Source: Globodera rostochiensis (Eukaryota; Nematoda; Chromadorea; Rhabditida; Heteroderidae). From it: 64,000 bases of DNA. Position 1 is the first letter of the stretch. Each line of letters starts with the position of its first letter. The stretch is from assembly GCA_018350325.1 (NCBI GenBank), contig JAEVLN010000004.1:620001-684000 (forward strand), read 5' to 3'. The notes beneath the pieces are model-generated. The model searched no databases, had not been told where the DNA came from, and was given only the letters and a program-made list of their open reading frames with translations. Both the position numbers and the translations under genes were made by a program. Shown here piece after piece: positions 23,463 to 34,479 of the stretch.

Positions 23463-24341
23463 TCAAATTTTTAATTTATAAGCAAAATGGCACTTTTTGG
23501 GCTTGTAGGTAAAACGATACTTTTGTGCTTTGTTGTTGAAATTGTACTCTCAAGACTACTGAGACACGAAACCGAAGGTGCCGAGCCGGGCTTTTTTTTA
23601 ATTTTGATCTTTAGTTTATAGCAGGGCTGTGTTGAAAGTTAAAAAAAAAAGTCGAAATCGAAAATCGAAACTGAAAAGTTTGAAATCGAAAATTGAAAGG
23701 AAAAAAACGTCGAAAATCGAAAGTCGAAATCAAAAATTTTTTTTATGTGACTAAAAACAATTATTTTAATAAAATATTGTTTGATAAGTCGTCATTTTTC
23801 GCTTCAGTGACCCTTCTTAGTCTTAAGGGGGGTCGGCGGTGTCCGATTGTTAAGAAAAGCAAAAATTCAAGAAGATGTGATGAATTTATTTCAAAAATTC
23901 TTTTTTATGCGGCTTTTTAATTTAAAAATATTTGAAAATCATTAAAAATGTTCCGTTAATGATAGAATGTGAAGGCCGAAGAAGTACCCGACTCTCGTGC
24001 AGCACTAGCTAGTAGGCGAAATGAACAGCAGCGAACTCAATATCGAGACATTACTTCACGACTCGAGACCAAGACTACTGAGACCCGAAACCGAGGGTGC
24101 CGAGCCGGGCTTTTTTTAATTTTTGATCTCTAGTTTATAGCTAATCAAAGTATTCGGTGTTTTCAGATTTTTTTACCATGGCTATCCAAGTGAAAGTATA
24201 AGTATTACAAACATTTGCAGAGTGAAGCTCAAAATGGCAAACAATAATAGCAACAAAGTAGTATAACAGAATAACAATTGAGAACAGTGAATAATCGAAA
24301 ATGATGATCTTCGGGAATCTTTTGGATCATTGTGCACAATT

Positions 24342-26676
24342 CTATTTCCGCGGCTTGGAAATGTTTTTCCCGTTTTTCGACGTGCTTTTCGGTGAGCTCG
24401 GCTTTCTCGTGTTGACCACGGAATAAAGATCTCCCTCATTGTCTTGCGAATTTCCCCCGCTCCAATCCCAAGAATCCGTTTCAGTTTGGGATGGCACAAA
24501 GTCAGTGGATGGGTTTAATGGGGCTGATTGATTGAACGGATAATTTGGGAATGCTGGAAATGATGATGTGTCCGGCATTGGGGCTTCCTGATACGGCATC
24601 GCGCCACCGTAATACGACGATGAGCCTGGTAAATGGTATTTGATGAGACTGACACACAAAATTGGGAGGGGGCCGGTAAATTGCTCTCAGCGGAAAATTG
24701 CTCTCGGAAAATTTCTCTCCAATGCGGAAAATTGCTCACCCTGAGAAAAAATAAAAATGGCAAAATTCATCCCAGACTTAGGCCTACTAACCCCCAAGCC
24801 AGGGTGGGTTAGGCCTAAACCTAACGAACCCCAGGTCTCTAACTTTTGCCCTGTTAATTCTAATTCAGTCCAAAAATATTTTTAATCGGAAATAATTTAA
24901 AGGTCTTTAAAATTGTTTACTCCTCCATAGACACTCATCGAATGTTTTAAGAAATCATTTACAAAATCGGAGATCGAAGTCGGGAATTTTTTATTAATTT
25001 TAAAATTGATTTAATGGGGCAAAAGTATTAGATTTTGCAATGTTCCATTTTATGTAAATTCATTTATAATTAGGGGTTGTCACCCCGAAGTCGGGGGTTG
25101 AGAATTGCGGGTTCGGGGTTTTTCGGCGGTGGGAGTGTCGGGGTCGGGGTTGGGGTTACTTACCCAAATCGGTAGGGATTTTTTTTAAATTTTAATTTAA
25201 TCATTAATTAATTAAGTTTTAATCTTCATCACTTTCATTCTCCACATTAAAGACCGGTAAAATAAAATTTTCGGGAAAGGAAATTTCAGAAAAAAAATTT
25301 AACGAGACGGAAATCCCGATAGTGGATGAATTTAAGGGCTGAGTCGCGCTTTTACCTTTTTTTGATGCGCTTTTTGACAAACCTGAATTGCCCGAAATAA
25401 AATTGGATGCGCCGGTCAACCCCGTCGATTGCAATTGATTTGGGAGAAACGGCGTCGTGTCAAAACCTTCATTTAATTATTATTTATTTAATTTTTATCA
25501 TAAATCTCGCATTTTTCCATTCATGCATTTGAATCGATTTTGGGCAATAAATGTGAATTTTTTGAAAAATCAATTTTGAGTTTTGGTACGAATCGTGTTC
25601 GGGGTTCGGAAGTGGGTAAAATAATTGTCGGAATCTTGAGCGACCATGAAACGCCCGGAAACCGCCGAAGCAATAATGGCGTGATTCCGATTTAGTTTGG
25701 CTTTTTCGCCAAAAAGTCCGGATTCGGCAAGCCGGGTCAAAAAATGTCCATATTCGGTTACACCCATGTCTTTCGAATAATACTACAAGTTTGTTTGATT
25801 TGGTTAGCTAACAAACTTATGATCTTTTAATCCCATCAATGTGGCTTACTCTACCTGGCACCGATTGGATGGCTATTTGATGTAGGCGTAGCAACAATTT
25901 TTGATGGGCCTCCGCTAACTCCTCGTGCAAAAACTGTGTGTTTTGTTTCAGGCAAAGTATTATATTTTAGCAAAGATACCTTCTCTTTTCTAAGCTTCTT
26001 TAGGCCACCGTCGTCTTCCTGAACCGTGAAAAAAAACAACATTAGTAGTGAAGAACAGACTTTTACAAATAAACACTCTTCAAAAGCTGTTTTTGTTTTA
26101 GGCAAAGTATATGGAGATCCAGAAAGCCCAAAATACACTAAAAATGGAGTAAATTCGGGAGAAAAATGCCTGAGGCATGACATTTTTTTGCAAAAAACCA
26201 TTTGGAGCGAACAGAAGTAGGGTTGGACGGACAAACCGGATAATCTGGAACCGGTATGGGACAATTTTGAATAAAAATTATCCGGTCTTGAACGATGACA
26301 GCTAAATTATGCTTGATCCGAGACCACTATCCGGGTGTTTTTGAGATATCCGGTATCCGGGGGAGCCGGATAATATCCGGTTTTGTCCAACCCTAAACAA
26401 GAAAAAAGAGTCAAGATTACGATTTACTCTTTATGCCCTTAAAGCAAAATTCAAATTTGTTTTAGGCAAAGTATTTAGCAAAGATACCTCAATTGTAGTT
26501 AGGTAATTTTTCAGCATATGTATGCACATTTTGTATCCTATATCTTCCAACTTTTTTAACAACTCTTGCGGCGCAAATAGGACCCCGTTTTTATGAATGG
26601 GAATAATATGATATGAATCTCTGCGTGAATAGAAATCAGCCCCAGGAATTTTCAAAATGACGGGCTCTAATAACAA
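24342..26676 (-). pseudogene. Effector-family member without signal peptide, otherwise largely intact
   Basis: Recognisable exons on the minus strand are: helical domain 26676-26488 (LLKKLEDIGYKMCIHMLKNY), a short acidic-glycine exon 26018-25980 (EDDGGLKKLRKEK), a charged exon ending at 25855 (LAEAHQKLLLRLHQIAIQ), and an exon from 25466 (GFDTTPFLPNQLQSTGLTG, SKSASKKGKSA). The terminal exon 24625-24342 carries SYYGGAMPYQEAPMP, NQSAPLNPSTDFVPSQ and a Lys-rich end. The later exons join in phase 1 as in intact members. The first exon lacks the MRALL signal peptide and instead starts MLLEPVILKIP directly after a promoter cassette (26690-27020), so the start region was replaced. A MITE sits at 26218-26395. 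It could still be expressed as a non-secreted protein. Confidence 0.6.
26218..26395. mobile_element. hAT-like MITE, 178 bp
   Basis: Starts TAGGGTTGGACGGACAAACC and ends TTTTGTCCAACCCTA; the interior is rich in CCGGATA/TATCCGG. The flanks AACAGAAG and AACAAGAA are an imperfect 8-bp duplication. It lies between the helical-domain and acidic-glycine exons of the family copy at 24.3-26.7 kb. Confidence 0.7.
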
Positions 26677-26689
26677 TAAAGAAAAGGTT

Positions 26690-27020
26690 TAAATGATGCT
26701 TTTGCTGCATTGTCCACCGCTTTTATACGGCTTTCAATCGATGGCTTAGAATGTGATTTTATCGAAGGATGATGGATAAGCCTTAGAAATAGCATTATAA
26801 ACGAAGAGAGTGAAGGCGATGCGAGGCAATTGTTGGTTGGCATTTGCGTGAAGCCCAAATTTTTGGCATTTGCTTAAAGGCCAAATTTTTGGCATTTGCG
26901 TGAAGCCCCAATTTTTGGCATTTGCGTGAAGGCCAAATTTGGTATTTGCGTCAAGCCCAAATTTTTGGCATTGGCATGATTTTGGCCTTTCTCATCGATT
27001 ATTTTATTATATTTCCATTA
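26690..27020 (-). promoter_or_regulatory. Promoter cassette with amplified DOG-box sub-repeats
   Basis: On the minus strand about six ATGCCA copies (plus one decayed) lie in repeated TTTGGCATTTGCGTGAAGCC units (plus-strand reading). They are followed by CTTCGTTTATAATGC, a TATAAAA at 26728-26720 and GCAGCAAAAGCATCATTTAA. The downstream exon is the signal-less family copy starting at 26676. Confidence 0.6.
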
Positions 27021-27439
27021 TACATCTTACGTCGACAAAATTATATTGTATGACAAAATTGCTGTTGTAGTAAGTAGTGGCATTGGCTCACTTTGGACTC
27101 CCCTCCCGGTTCCCCTTTTGTACGCGGACCGGGATAAGGGAGCCTTTATCTGGGAGATAGATAGGGGCAACAATGGGACGTACAGCTTCCCTGATCGAGC
27201 GGGGAACTAAGGTTCACATCTCGGCCAATATGCGTAGAATGAAAAGGGTCGGGAACGGAGGTGAGAGTTGAGAGGAAGGAGGAACTGCCCCTTGGGATAA
27301 AAGAGATGGGCGACAATGATTGGTGGGGACCCCAGGGCAAAGAATGAGTGTGATCAGATTTATGTGTCGGTAGCATTGGGCTCTTTATGCCACACCCTCA
27401 CAATTAATCTGGCATACGCATGATTAAGGCCCTTCTCAG

Positions 27440-27815
27440 CCACTACGGTCACGCCACTCCCGTCCCAGGATCACTACCGTTCTGCCACTCCCGTCTCGCC
27501 ACTACCGTCCCGCCACTACCGTCCTGCCACTCACGTCTCGCCACTACCGTCCTGCCGCTACCGTCCCGCCACTACCGTCCCGCCACCCGTCCTGCCACTC
27601 CCGTCTCGCCACTACCGTCCTGCCACTACCGTACTGCCACTACCGTCCTGCCACTACCGTCCTGCCACTCATGTCTCGCCACTACCGTCCCGCCACTACC
27701 GTCCCGCCACTACCGTCCTGCCATTCCCGTCTCGCCACTACCGTCCTGCCACTACCGTCCCGCCACTACCGTCCTGCCACTACCGTCCTGCGACTATCGT
27801 CCTGCCACTCCCATA
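27440..27815. repeat. 15-bp minisatellite GCCACTACCGTCCTG
   Basis: About 24 units of GCCACTACCGTCCTG / GCCACTCCCGTCTCG with point changes. A 137-codon open frame through it (PLPSCHSRLATTV type) has no signal peptide, domain or splice context and is explained by the repeat length. It is bounded by AT-rich single-copy sequence. Confidence 0.9.
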
Positions 27816-27839
27816 AAGTTTTGTAAGGGTTAGAAATGA

Positions 27840-28800
27840 TTTGGCACGCACAAATAATGAAATTGAAGGATGGCACAATGTATCCGATTCCGATTTCAGG
27901 TAATTATTTTTTCTACACTTTAAGATTAATTTTAGATAATGTTTATCCGAAACTGGTACCGAAAAAAATTATCAGTACTTTTTCGAGATTTTCGGTAGCA
28001 ACAATTTTTAAAGTAACTTTTTATTTATTTTAAAATCTTGGCTTTACCAATTTTATAAAATTTAACAAAATACAATCAAGACTCAAAAATAATTACAATT
28101 ACGTCGTTAAAATGTAGCCTTTTTTAAGCAGCGCTAAATTATCAAAATGGCAACAAAATAAGTAAAATTAACAGCAAACATCCAAAATGAAAAGCAAACC
28201 CATGAGAAATAAGTACAACAACAAAAGCATGTACCAAAAACAAATCAAAAATTTCTGAAGTTGAGAATTGTATCAACAAGAGTTAAATGGACGCTCGGAT
28301 GATCTCCCTGAGGCGATTTGTTCAGTCTGACAATGCTCTGAAAAAAAAATGATTTTGGTTTTTGGAAAGTTGATTAAAATCAAATTTTGCCACTGACTAT
28401 TTGATTGGATCTTTTAGGCAACATTTTTGTATTGTAAATTTATTTTAAATTTAAAAAATGTTAAATCCGACGGACTTCGACCAATTTGTCGCGGAATTGG
28501 ACCTCCGCCAGCGAGCCCAGGTCGATGAAGGACAGCGCACGGCCGATGTTGCCCGGCCGTCCCGTACGGCCAATTCAAGTAATTTGGACAACAAATAAAT
28601 ATTTCATTTTTTGAAATCTCATAAAAATATTATGATCAGTGTGGTTTCATTTTGCCAGCAAAAAAGTCCCAAAAATTGGTTTTTCTCTTTTGGCCATAGT
28701 TGAGACGGGGTGATAAAAATTCACTTTCTTCGTTTTGTAAGATTTGCGTTTTTGTTTGTGAATCAGTTCAGTCTAGTTCGGACCGATCTGGGTTCGGGTC
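27840..28800. other. No intact gene; contains a duplicated helicase 3' end
   Basis: Outside the helicase copy at about 28130-28590 only AT-rich sequence is visible. The piece at about 28660-28800 resembles the conserved intron of the effector family (TTTTCTCTTTTGGCCATAGT, GTTCGGGTCGTACT). Confidence 0.55.
28130..28590 (-). pseudogene. Duplicate of the last two exons of the DEAD-box helicase
   Basis: Nearly identical to about 58385-58930. It carries the terminal exon (GTCAGACTGAACAAATCGCC on the minus strand) and most of the motif VI exon ([19 protein letters not shown], then VQFRDKLVE). The intron between them is shortened and different. Upstream helicase exons are missing, so this is a fragment carried into the effector cluster. 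Confidence 0.8.
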
Positions 28801-29194
28801 GTACTACGTAAAAGCAATCATATCTACAGTAATGGATTACAGTACCTGACACCGATTGGATGATTACTTTATGTTGGCGTAACAACAAATTTTGATGTGC
28901 CTTTGCTAAGGATTTCTTTGCCTCCGCCTCCATAGACTTGTTTTTTATCGATACTAGTTGATTAGCCAGCGTAAATCGGGGTATATCGAGTCGAGTCCTT
29001 TTTCTTTCAACTTTTCTAACAACTCATTCTGCGTTTTTATTTGACCATTATTAAACTGGTTCAACCAAGGGTATAGCACGAGAATCATTTTTGAAGTCCT
29101 ACAAGCTAAATATATTGCGATTTCCGCTGCCAACGCCAGCCTCCTGAACCGTAAAAAGATTAGTACTCAAGAACTGACTTTTACAAATAAACAC

Positions 29195-29837
29195 TAGAGT
29201 TGGCCGGGTCCGGGATTTTTGGGAAAAATCGGGACCGGGATTGACCGGGACCGTGAAAGCCGGGATCGGGATCGCGACCAGCATTTTGAACCGGGATCGG
29301 GTTTAACCGGGTTGACAATGGGGGAAATTTTTTTTTGTAATGGTCAATGTTGAAACAAATTTTTTTTTTATTATTTAAAAATATCTTCCTCATTTTCTTC
29401 AACTTCTATTGCCTCACATCCATCATTCATTTTTTTGAGATTCTGATTAACTTTTGGGGGGGGGGGTTGGGGGTTGGCGGTGCCGATAGGGGCCGCCGAG
29501 AAATTTTTGAAATTTTAATGAATTTTGTTAAGCGATTTTCAACCAAACTTTAAAAAATTTTGAAGATTTTTAGAAGTGGTAAGGGTCCGGCGGCGCAGAT
29601 AGGCGCCGCCGGGAAAATTTTCTTGAAGATTGAACAAATTTGTTAAAAAAATTGGTCCAAAAATTGGGAATGTTGCAAAACAAAGGCCCCCCCCCCCTTG
29701 GTTTTTTGATTTCGTCCAACAAAAAATGAATAAAAACTAGTGAGTTGTCATCTAAAATATTTTTAAAAATAGAAAAAAGTTAAATTTTTAGAATTGTCCG
29801 GCCCCTTTTTAGAATTGTCCGGTCCCGGCCTACTCTA
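29195..29837. mobile_element. hAT-like MITE, 643 bp, perfect 8-bp target duplication
   Basis: Begins TAGAGTTGGCCGGG and ends CCCGGCCTACTCTA, flanked by ATAAACAC at 29187-29194 and 29838-29845. The interior has CCGGGATCGGG repeats, two GC-rich palindromes and a G run. No transposase is present. Confidence 0.9.
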
Positions 29838-29854
29838 ATAAACACTCTTTATGC

Positions 29855-30078
29855 TAGGGTTGAACGGGACCGGGACTTTTGGAAAAACCGGGACCGGGAC
29901 TAAATTTGGTCCCGGTCAAAAAAACCGGGACTACTGGAGAAAAAAAAATGCTTGGTAAAAACCGGGACCATTTATAAGGGCATTTTAAAGGAATTTTGAA
30001 AAACCGGGACTAAAATTTCAGTACCAAAATGGAAAAAATTGACCATTTCAGTACTGGTCCCGGTCCTATCTATTCCTA
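29855..30078. mobile_element. hAT-like MITE, 224 bp, perfect 8-bp target duplication
   Basis: Begins TAGGGTTGAACGGGACCGGG and ends GGTCCTATCTATTCCTA, flanked by CTTTATGC at 29847-29854 and 30079-30086. Only a few bases separate it from the element at 29195-29837. Removing both restores the family intron sequence AAACACTCTTTATGCCGATA. Confidence 0.9.
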
Positions 30079-30299
30079 CTTTATGCCGATAAAAAGAAAA
30101 AATCCGAGCCCTTGAACGAAAACAACATTGCCTTTTCAAAAACGAAACGAAAAAAATTCCAGGACAAAAACGAAACACAAAAGTTTTAAAACCAAATCAA
30201 TTTATGATGCTGCTTTTCGGATTTTCTAATGAAAGGTTTATATTTTTGTTCCAAAAATAGTCATTTTTAATGGTACACCGCCAGCCTCCTGAACCGTGA

Positions 30300-31450
30300 A
30301 AAAATGAGTCAAGATTAGTATAACTAGTTGAAAACAGTAAAATTAAAAAGGAATGTCAAAATATTTATATTAAAAAATGTAAAATTATTTAAATTGTTTC
30401 TAAAAGCTTTTGTCACAAAACATCCACAAAATAAATAGAAGATTCTGGGCTTTGAATCAGACAGTGGTAATCCAAAAAACCACAGCACTACCAACATGCT
30501 TGGCGTTGACACCCCTATATTATCCGCCATAAAATCCAATCTTTGGGGGTTAATTTTTCGATTTTTTATAAAATTTTGATCAACCGAAAAAGAGTTTTAA
30601 GATGAAACCCAAAAGCCCCCACCCCTGGTGGTCTCGAGTCACAAATCTCGGTGGGCTTGACGTGATCGGATCTCGGCAATTTCTATGGCTTTTAGAGAGA
30701 CTAAACAACAACTTGATGCAGCTTTTTTTCTTGTATTATCTATCGAAACGGAAAAAAATTTCGCCTGATCGCTAAAGACTAAAAAATTGTCAAAAATGAG
30801 AGATTTTTATGCCCGCGGGAGGGCCGTTTTTCTTTCCCCACCAATGCAAACAAAGAAACCAATTCCATCCTCGTAAATTGCCTTCTTCAGTTGCCACCAC
30901 AAAAGAAATCACAGAAAATGAATGACTTTTTGCACCAACCCAATCAATTGGTTGGCCAAATGGAATTGACATACGCATTTCGATTGTGTTGCACACATTT
31001 GGCAAAATTATACAAATTTCTCTTTTTTCAAAACACGAAAATCATGTTTTCAGGGCACAAAATCTAGCAACTATTTCATAGTTTTTTATTTTTGGAAACT
31101 ATAATATAAAAATGTTAGGTTTTTTCGAAAAATTCCTTAAGAAAAATGCAATAACCCCGAAAAATGCACCACTAAAGACCGATTTTTTACAAATTTAAAA
31201 AAATGCAAACCTAAAAATGGACTTTTGTCAAGACTAAAAATTCTGCCAGCCAAAAAATCGATTTTTTTTAATTCTCATATTTAAAAATTTTTTTGACTGA
31301 ATTTCGTTTGAATTGAAATTTTTATCATAAAAATGAATTTTGATTAATAAATAAAGTGAACAATTTTTTTTGACTAGTACACCCCTAAGGCATTTTTTAG
31401 AACCTCCTATTTTGGACTTTTTAAGCAACTATAAACCAAACTATTTGGAG
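30300..31450. other. No gene; relative of the 40.4-41.9 kb block with an empty MITE site
   Basis: Sequence from about 30719 to 31440 matches about 40478-41850. At about 30884-30903 it reads GCCTTCTTCAGTTGCCACCA without interruption, where the 40-kb copy carries a 641-bp element between two GTTGCCAC copies. The open frames here are short and not conserved in frame. Confidence 0.7.
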
Positions 31451-31781
31451 GTATGTGGCTTACAGTACCTGGCATATTTTTGCCCCTTGCCCCCGGTTTT
31501 TTTTGACCGGGACCAATCACGTCCCGATTTTTCTTTTCTCAAAAGCCCTGGTCCCGTCATATTTTCAGTCTATTTTTAGATATAAAACATTTTCAAAATT
31601 TGGGTTTGTCAACTTGAGGGGCTATAACTTGCTTAGAGAGTCAAGAGCGACTCAAAATTTTTGCAGATTCGTAATCGGCTCGACGAGGAGAGTCGAATGG
31701 TATATTATGCTATAAAATATTTTCAAATTTTTAGGTTTTCGGATTTCGGGTTTTAATTTTGCCCATCCTTGATAAACAGGT

Positions 31782-32582
31782 GCCATATGATTTCGACACT
31801 GATTGATTTCGACACTGATTGATTTCGACACTGATTGATTTCGACACTGGAATTCGACACTAATGGTTTTCGACACTGGTGGATTTCGACACTGAACTAT
31901 TTCGTCTTTTTTTACTGTTTTCCTATGATTTCGACACTGATGAATTTCGACAAACTTTGATTTCGACACTGAACCAAAATTTAAAAAATGTTCAGTTTTT
32001 ACGAATATTATAATGATAATTAATAGAGCCCGGTCGAGACGAGAATCTCGTCTCGAGATCTCGAAAAATCTCGACGAGATTCTCGAAAAATCTCGTCTCG
32101 ACATCTCGTCTCGAATAAAACTAAATTTTTGAAATTTTTCGAGATTCGAGATTTTTTCGAGAATCTCGTCTCGAGTCTCGCTCGAAGCTCAAGTCCGGGC
32201 TCTAATAATTAAGCAGAAATCAATCATAAATGCAGATGAGAGTCCCACGCACAAAGATAAACGAGGGGATCACGAGTTTGAAACAATAAAATCCATTTCA
32301 ATTACAAAAGTTTTTAACACCCAGTTTTCAAAATCGTGATCCCCTCGTTTAACTTTGTGCGTGGGACTCTCATCTGCATTTATGATTGATTTCTGCTTAA
32401 TTATCATTATAATATTCGTAAAAACTTTGAACATTTTTTAAATTTTGGTTCAGTGTCGAAATCAAAGTTTGTCGAAATTCATCAGTGTCGAAATCATAGG
32501 AAAACAGTAAAAAAAGATGAAATAGTTCAGTGTCGAAATCCACCAGTGTCGAAATCAATCAGTGTCGAAAACCCCAGACACC
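31782..32582. mobile_element. Foldback element with 11-bp target duplication
   Basis: The 801-bp insertion is a near-perfect palindrome. Its outer parts are repeats of GATTTCGACACTGATT and their inverse AATCAGTGTCGAAATC. Its inner parts include GAGAGTCCCACGCACAAAG and the inverse. It is flanked by GATAAACAGGT at 31771-31781 and 32583-32593, and the empty site is preserved in the other arm near 13715 (ACCTGTTTATC). Long inverted ends with a 9-11 bp duplication suggest a Mutator-like foldback; that class is inference. Confidence 0.85.
32024..32204. mobile_element. hAT-like MITE nested inside the foldback element
   Basis: The 181-bp element runs TAGAGCCCGGTCGAGACGAG to AAGTCCGGGCTCTA, flanked by ATAATTAA at 32016-32023 and 32205-32212. 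The uninterrupted sequence is in the other half of the palindrome (TTAATTATCATTATAATA near 32400). The interior is built of GAGATCTCG/CGAGATTCTCG units. Confidence 0.9.
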
Positions 32583-32659
32583 GATAAACAGGTCAATGCT
32601 ACTACGACAGCATTTTTGTCATATAATTTTGTCGACGTAAGATGTATAATGGAAATATA

Positions 32660-32960
32660 ATAAAATAATCGATGAGAAGGGCCAAAATTATGCCAATGAC
32701 AAATTTGGGCATGACGTAAATGCTAAAAATTTGGGCTTGACGCAAATGCCATAAATTTGGGCTTCACGCAAATGCCAAAAAATTTGGGCTTTACGCAAGT
32801 GCCAACCAACAATTGCCTTGCATCGCCTTCACTCTCTTCGTTTATAATGCTATTTTCTAAGGCTTATCCATCATCCTTCGATAAAATCACATTCTAAGAC
32901 ATCGATTGAAAGCCGTATAAAAGCGGTGGACAATGCAGCAAAATTATCATTTAAACCTTA
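32660..32960 (+). promoter_or_regulatory. Distal promoter-like cassette, TATAAAAG type
   Basis: Mirror copy of 13350-13640. It has repeated GACGCAAATGCCA-type units, then CTTCGTTTATAATGC, GCCGTATAAAAGCGGTGG and GCAGCAAAATTATCATTTAA. It lies about 1.5 kb upstream of the start codon at 34480, with a second cassette between. Confidence 0.5.
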
Positions 32961-33649
32961 TTGTTCTTTTCTTTATTTTTATTAGTAGGTTTAAGCCCCG
33001 ACCCCGACCCCCGAGCCCCAAAAGGGGGTCCTCCCCGACCACGAGATGGCCAACCCCGGTCTCCCCGACCCCATCCCCGACCTTTTTTTGGGTCGGGGAT
33101 CGGGGGTGAACAAACACCCCTAAAGATCGGACTTTTTTTTGGAACTAGTTGCCTGCGGGGGGTGGAACTTATGAGGGAGTAGGCATAGGGGGGCTTTACT
33201 TTTGGTTTCTGTTCCTATGGTTTTTCTTAATTTAATTTAATTTATTTGTTTTTTTAATTTATTTTATTAATTATGAGTCCGTTCTTGGCCGGGCAAGCCC
33301 TCCCCTCTCCGGGGGAAGGCAACATCTCTCCAGGGCTGGGCAAGGCCTCTCCTAGGCCGGCAAGCCATCCCCGGGCCGGACAAGCCCTTCCCGAGGCCGA
33401 TCAAACCTCTTACGAGGCCGGGCAAGCCCTTTCCGGGCGATGCTCAATGTTTTTCTTATTCTTTTTTTTATTTTAATTAAGTAAATTAATTTTTGCTCTA
33501 TTCTTAATATTTTACTTAACAATTGTTCTATGGGGTGTATGCTACTTCTAAAAGACAAAAGTAAATGTTATCTCTCTCGTTACCCTCGTATCTATACCAC
33601 ATCTCTCACTTCCCCACACTGTTTCGTCTTCAAAACTATAAATACGGGC

Positions 33650-33830
33650 CATACGTATTACTAATTTATGCGAATGCCAAAATTGGACTTGACGTAAATG
33701 CCAACACAACAATTGTCTCGCATTGCTTCACTCTCTTTGTCATAATGCTTAAGCCATCGATTGAAAGCCGTATAGAAAAGGGTGGAAAATGCAGCAAAAG
33801 TATCATTTAATCCTATCGCGTTAAAAGCAG
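33650..33830 (+). promoter_or_regulatory. Family promoter cassette for the gene at 34480
   Basis: ATGCCA at 33674-33679 and 33698-33703; a third copy is changed to ATGCGA. They are followed by CTTTGTCATAATGC, GATTGAAAGCCGTATAGAAA and GCAGCAAAAGTATCATTTAA. About 650 bp upstream of the start codon. Confidence 0.7.
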
Positions 33831-34479
33831 GGCTCGGATCTCAAATGTATAATTTTTAACGTTTTTGTTAAGGAAATTGTGTAAAATTCGAAAATTTTGC
33901 CGATTCGAATTTTCAAAAATCAAATTTTTTTTATGAATTGTGCTTTTACTAGGGGGTGGAGGTCGTCGGCCAAGCATGTTGTGGTAGTGCTGCGGTTTTC
34001 GAGTTACCATTGTCTGGTTCGATGCCCAGAATCTTCTATTTACTTTTGTGGGTGTTTCGTGCACCAATTTCTTTTTTAAAACAATTTAAATACATTTTTA
34101 AAATTATTTTACGGTTTTTAAATAAATATTTTGACTTTCCTTTTTACATATAACTTACGCAATCGTGTTCATTTTTTGATTATTTTTCGTTCAAAAATCG
34201 GTGAAATTTCTAAATATTTCCAGGGAAGCCTATTACACCGTCAAACCTCAGAAAAGATTTTAAATTGAATTTAAATATTGGCAACTTTTTACAGTTTTGG
34301 ACTAGTCTTAAGAAAAATGAAATAAAATGTTTTCGTCTACCCTTGCTCGAGACCGACACCCAAAAAGCCCGAGACTTTTCTCTAATCTAGGAAAGCTCCC
34401 GAGTACGATGCTCTCGAACATTAATTTCTCAAGAAAATAAAATTAAATTTTATATAATTCCCCAATAAACATTTTTCAG

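Larger units (their letters stand above)
28850..30300 (-). pseudogene. Effector-family copy broken by two MITEs
   Basis: Minus-strand remnants are: an acidic-glycine exon start near 30285 (GTTCAGGAGGCTGGCGG), repeated near 29150 with EAGVGSGN; a helical-domain piece LLEKLKEKGLDS with a stop nearby; and a charged piece SMEAEAKKSLAKAHQNLLLR ending at about 28850 at GTACTG. The family intron sequence TTACAAATAAACACTCTTTA is split by insertions at 29195-29837 and 29855-30078. No signal peptide exon is visible. Confidence 0.65.

Noticed and set aside
27420..27833. A 137-codon open frame with PLPSCHSRLATTV repeats
   Set aside because: It is fully explained by the 15-bp minisatellite and has no signal peptide, splice context or relative in the window.
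31801..32580. Short regulatory array of TTTCGACACTGA repeats
   Set aside because: The repeats are the arms of a foldback insertion with a target duplication, so a local regulatory role is not supported.
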